This document shows, one piece after another, positions 12,264 to 12,760 of a stretch of DNA of 12,760 bases. The stretch's first letter is position 1. Each line of letters begins with the position of its first letter. Where the stretch lies: contig CAYMBX010000031.1 in the NCBI GenBank assembly GCA_964388785.1, forward strand, positions 1-12,760, in the 5' to 3' direction. Made by a program: the position numbers and the translations under genes. Origin of the DNA: VGKU01 sp964388785 (GTDB lineage: Bacteria; Patescibacteriota; Patescibacteriia; UBA9934; GWF2-40-263). Below the pieces are notes generated by a model. That model ran no database searches. It was not told the DNA's origin and saw only the letters and a program-made list of their open reading frames with translations.

Positions 12264-12760
12264 ATGGGACGACGCTTTATCTATCTTTTTGCAACGCTTC
12301 TCCTTCTCCCGATTGGTGTGCAGGCGGCTTCGCTTTCTCCGTCCGTGTTGGAAGTGTCGGCGAATCGCGGTCAGGTTCTCACAAACGCGCTGACGATCAT
12401 TAATGCGAGTCAAAGCGAGAAGACGTATTTTCTGGGTGTGATGAAGTTTGAACCGACGGAAGACGGAACCGGTCCGAAGTTTATTCCGTACGAAGAAGAT
12501 CATACGGGACTTCCGGAATGGATCGTATTGCCGATGTCTGAGGTGCGTGTGCCGGCAAATAGTAAAGGAGATGTCCCGTTTGAAATTGCGGTGCCATCCG
12601 ATGTTGTCGCCGGAAGCTACTATGGGGCAATCACGGTTTCAGAGTCGCCAACCGATCTGGTGGCAAGCAATGGAGCGATTGTTGAGGCAAAGACAGCCAT
12701 GCTTCTTCTGTTGACTGTTGAAGGGGAAACGGTTGAAGCACTCGAAATTCTTGATTTCAC
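12264..12760 (+). CDS. secreted Ig-like or DUF916-like protein (partial, cut by window end)
   Basis: The frame is open from ATG 12264 to the window edge (165 complete codons) with no stop. The first 22 residues (GRRFIYLFATLLLLPIGVQA) form a signal peptide. The mature part starts ASLSPSVLEVSANRGQVLTN and continues through ALTIINASQSEKTYFLGVMK, then VPANSKGDVPFEIAVPSDVV and GSYYGAITVSES. This is the pattern of a chaperone-like beta-sandwich as in DUF916/WxL-interacting proteins: an N-terminal binding domain whose C-terminal half and membrane anchor would lie beyond the window. Only one base separates it from the upstream stop, so translational coupling is likely. With the upstream gene it may form an envelope pair of structural protein and partner. 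The family assignment rests on pattern only. Confidence 0.7.
   Translation, partial: MGRRFIYLFATLLLLPIGVQAASLSPSVLEVSANRGQVLTNALTIINASQSEKTYFLGVMKFEPTEDGTGPKFIPYEEDHTGLPEWIVLPMSEVRVPANSKGDVPFEIAVPSDVVAGSYYGAITVSESPTDLVASNGAIVEAKTAMLLLLTVEGETVEALEILDF

Noticed and set aside
1..12760. CRISPR arrays, insertion sequences and phage structural genes
   Set aside because: I found no regularly spaced short repeats, transposase motifs, terminal inverted repeats with target duplications, or phage-like proteins. The only tandem array is coding.

Overview
The window looks like chromosomal DNA of a small-genome bacterium, most likely Candidatus Patescibacteria (CPR). This is inferred from an ECF sigma factor followed by a DUF5667-like membrane protein, from secreted beta-rich surface proteins of a type common in that group, and from compact gene packing. 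TGA is used as a stop (for example at the regulator before polA, and at holA), so the TGA=Gly code of Gracilibacteria/Absconditabacteria does not apply. No 16S rRNA or marker set is present, so the assignment is tentative.

Left end (1-2610): two GC-rich genes, a two-Rossmann-fold flavoprotein-like oxidoreductase and an unrecognised 337-residue protein. Each is a self-contained transcription unit with its own sigma70-type promoter, structured leader, Shine-Dalgarno site and terminator. Their codon use is unlike the rest of the window; in the second gene 334 of 337 sense codons end in G or C. They look acquired, or possibly mis-assembled.

Core block (2667-9106): a TrmB-like regulator overlaps polA, whose 3'-5' exonuclease motifs are degenerate. 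PolA converges on an ECF sigma / DUF5667-like pair through a shared bidirectional terminator. The DUF5667-like protein carries five perfect 18-residue helical repeats. The sigma factor diverges from holA through two back-to-back promoters whose -35 boxes share the same bases. HolA converges on rpsT through a second bidirectional terminator.

Right block (9159-12760): rmuC is transcribed leftward. Rightward lie tRNA-Arg(CCT), a split-barrel flavin-type protein, two perfect parS sites 45 bp apart (one inside the 3' end of that gene), tRNA-Ala(CGC), a 341-bp AT-rich gene-free stretch with one perfect DnaA box, and a pair of secreted proteins, the second cut by the window end. The parS pair suggests a ParB-loading locus, and hence an origin-proximal position.

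Several genes (holA, rmuC, rpsT, perhaps the TrmB-like gene) have good promoters so close to the start codon that their mRNAs should be leaderless or nearly so. The GC-rich genes and the first surface-protein gene instead have clear Shine-Dalgarno sites.
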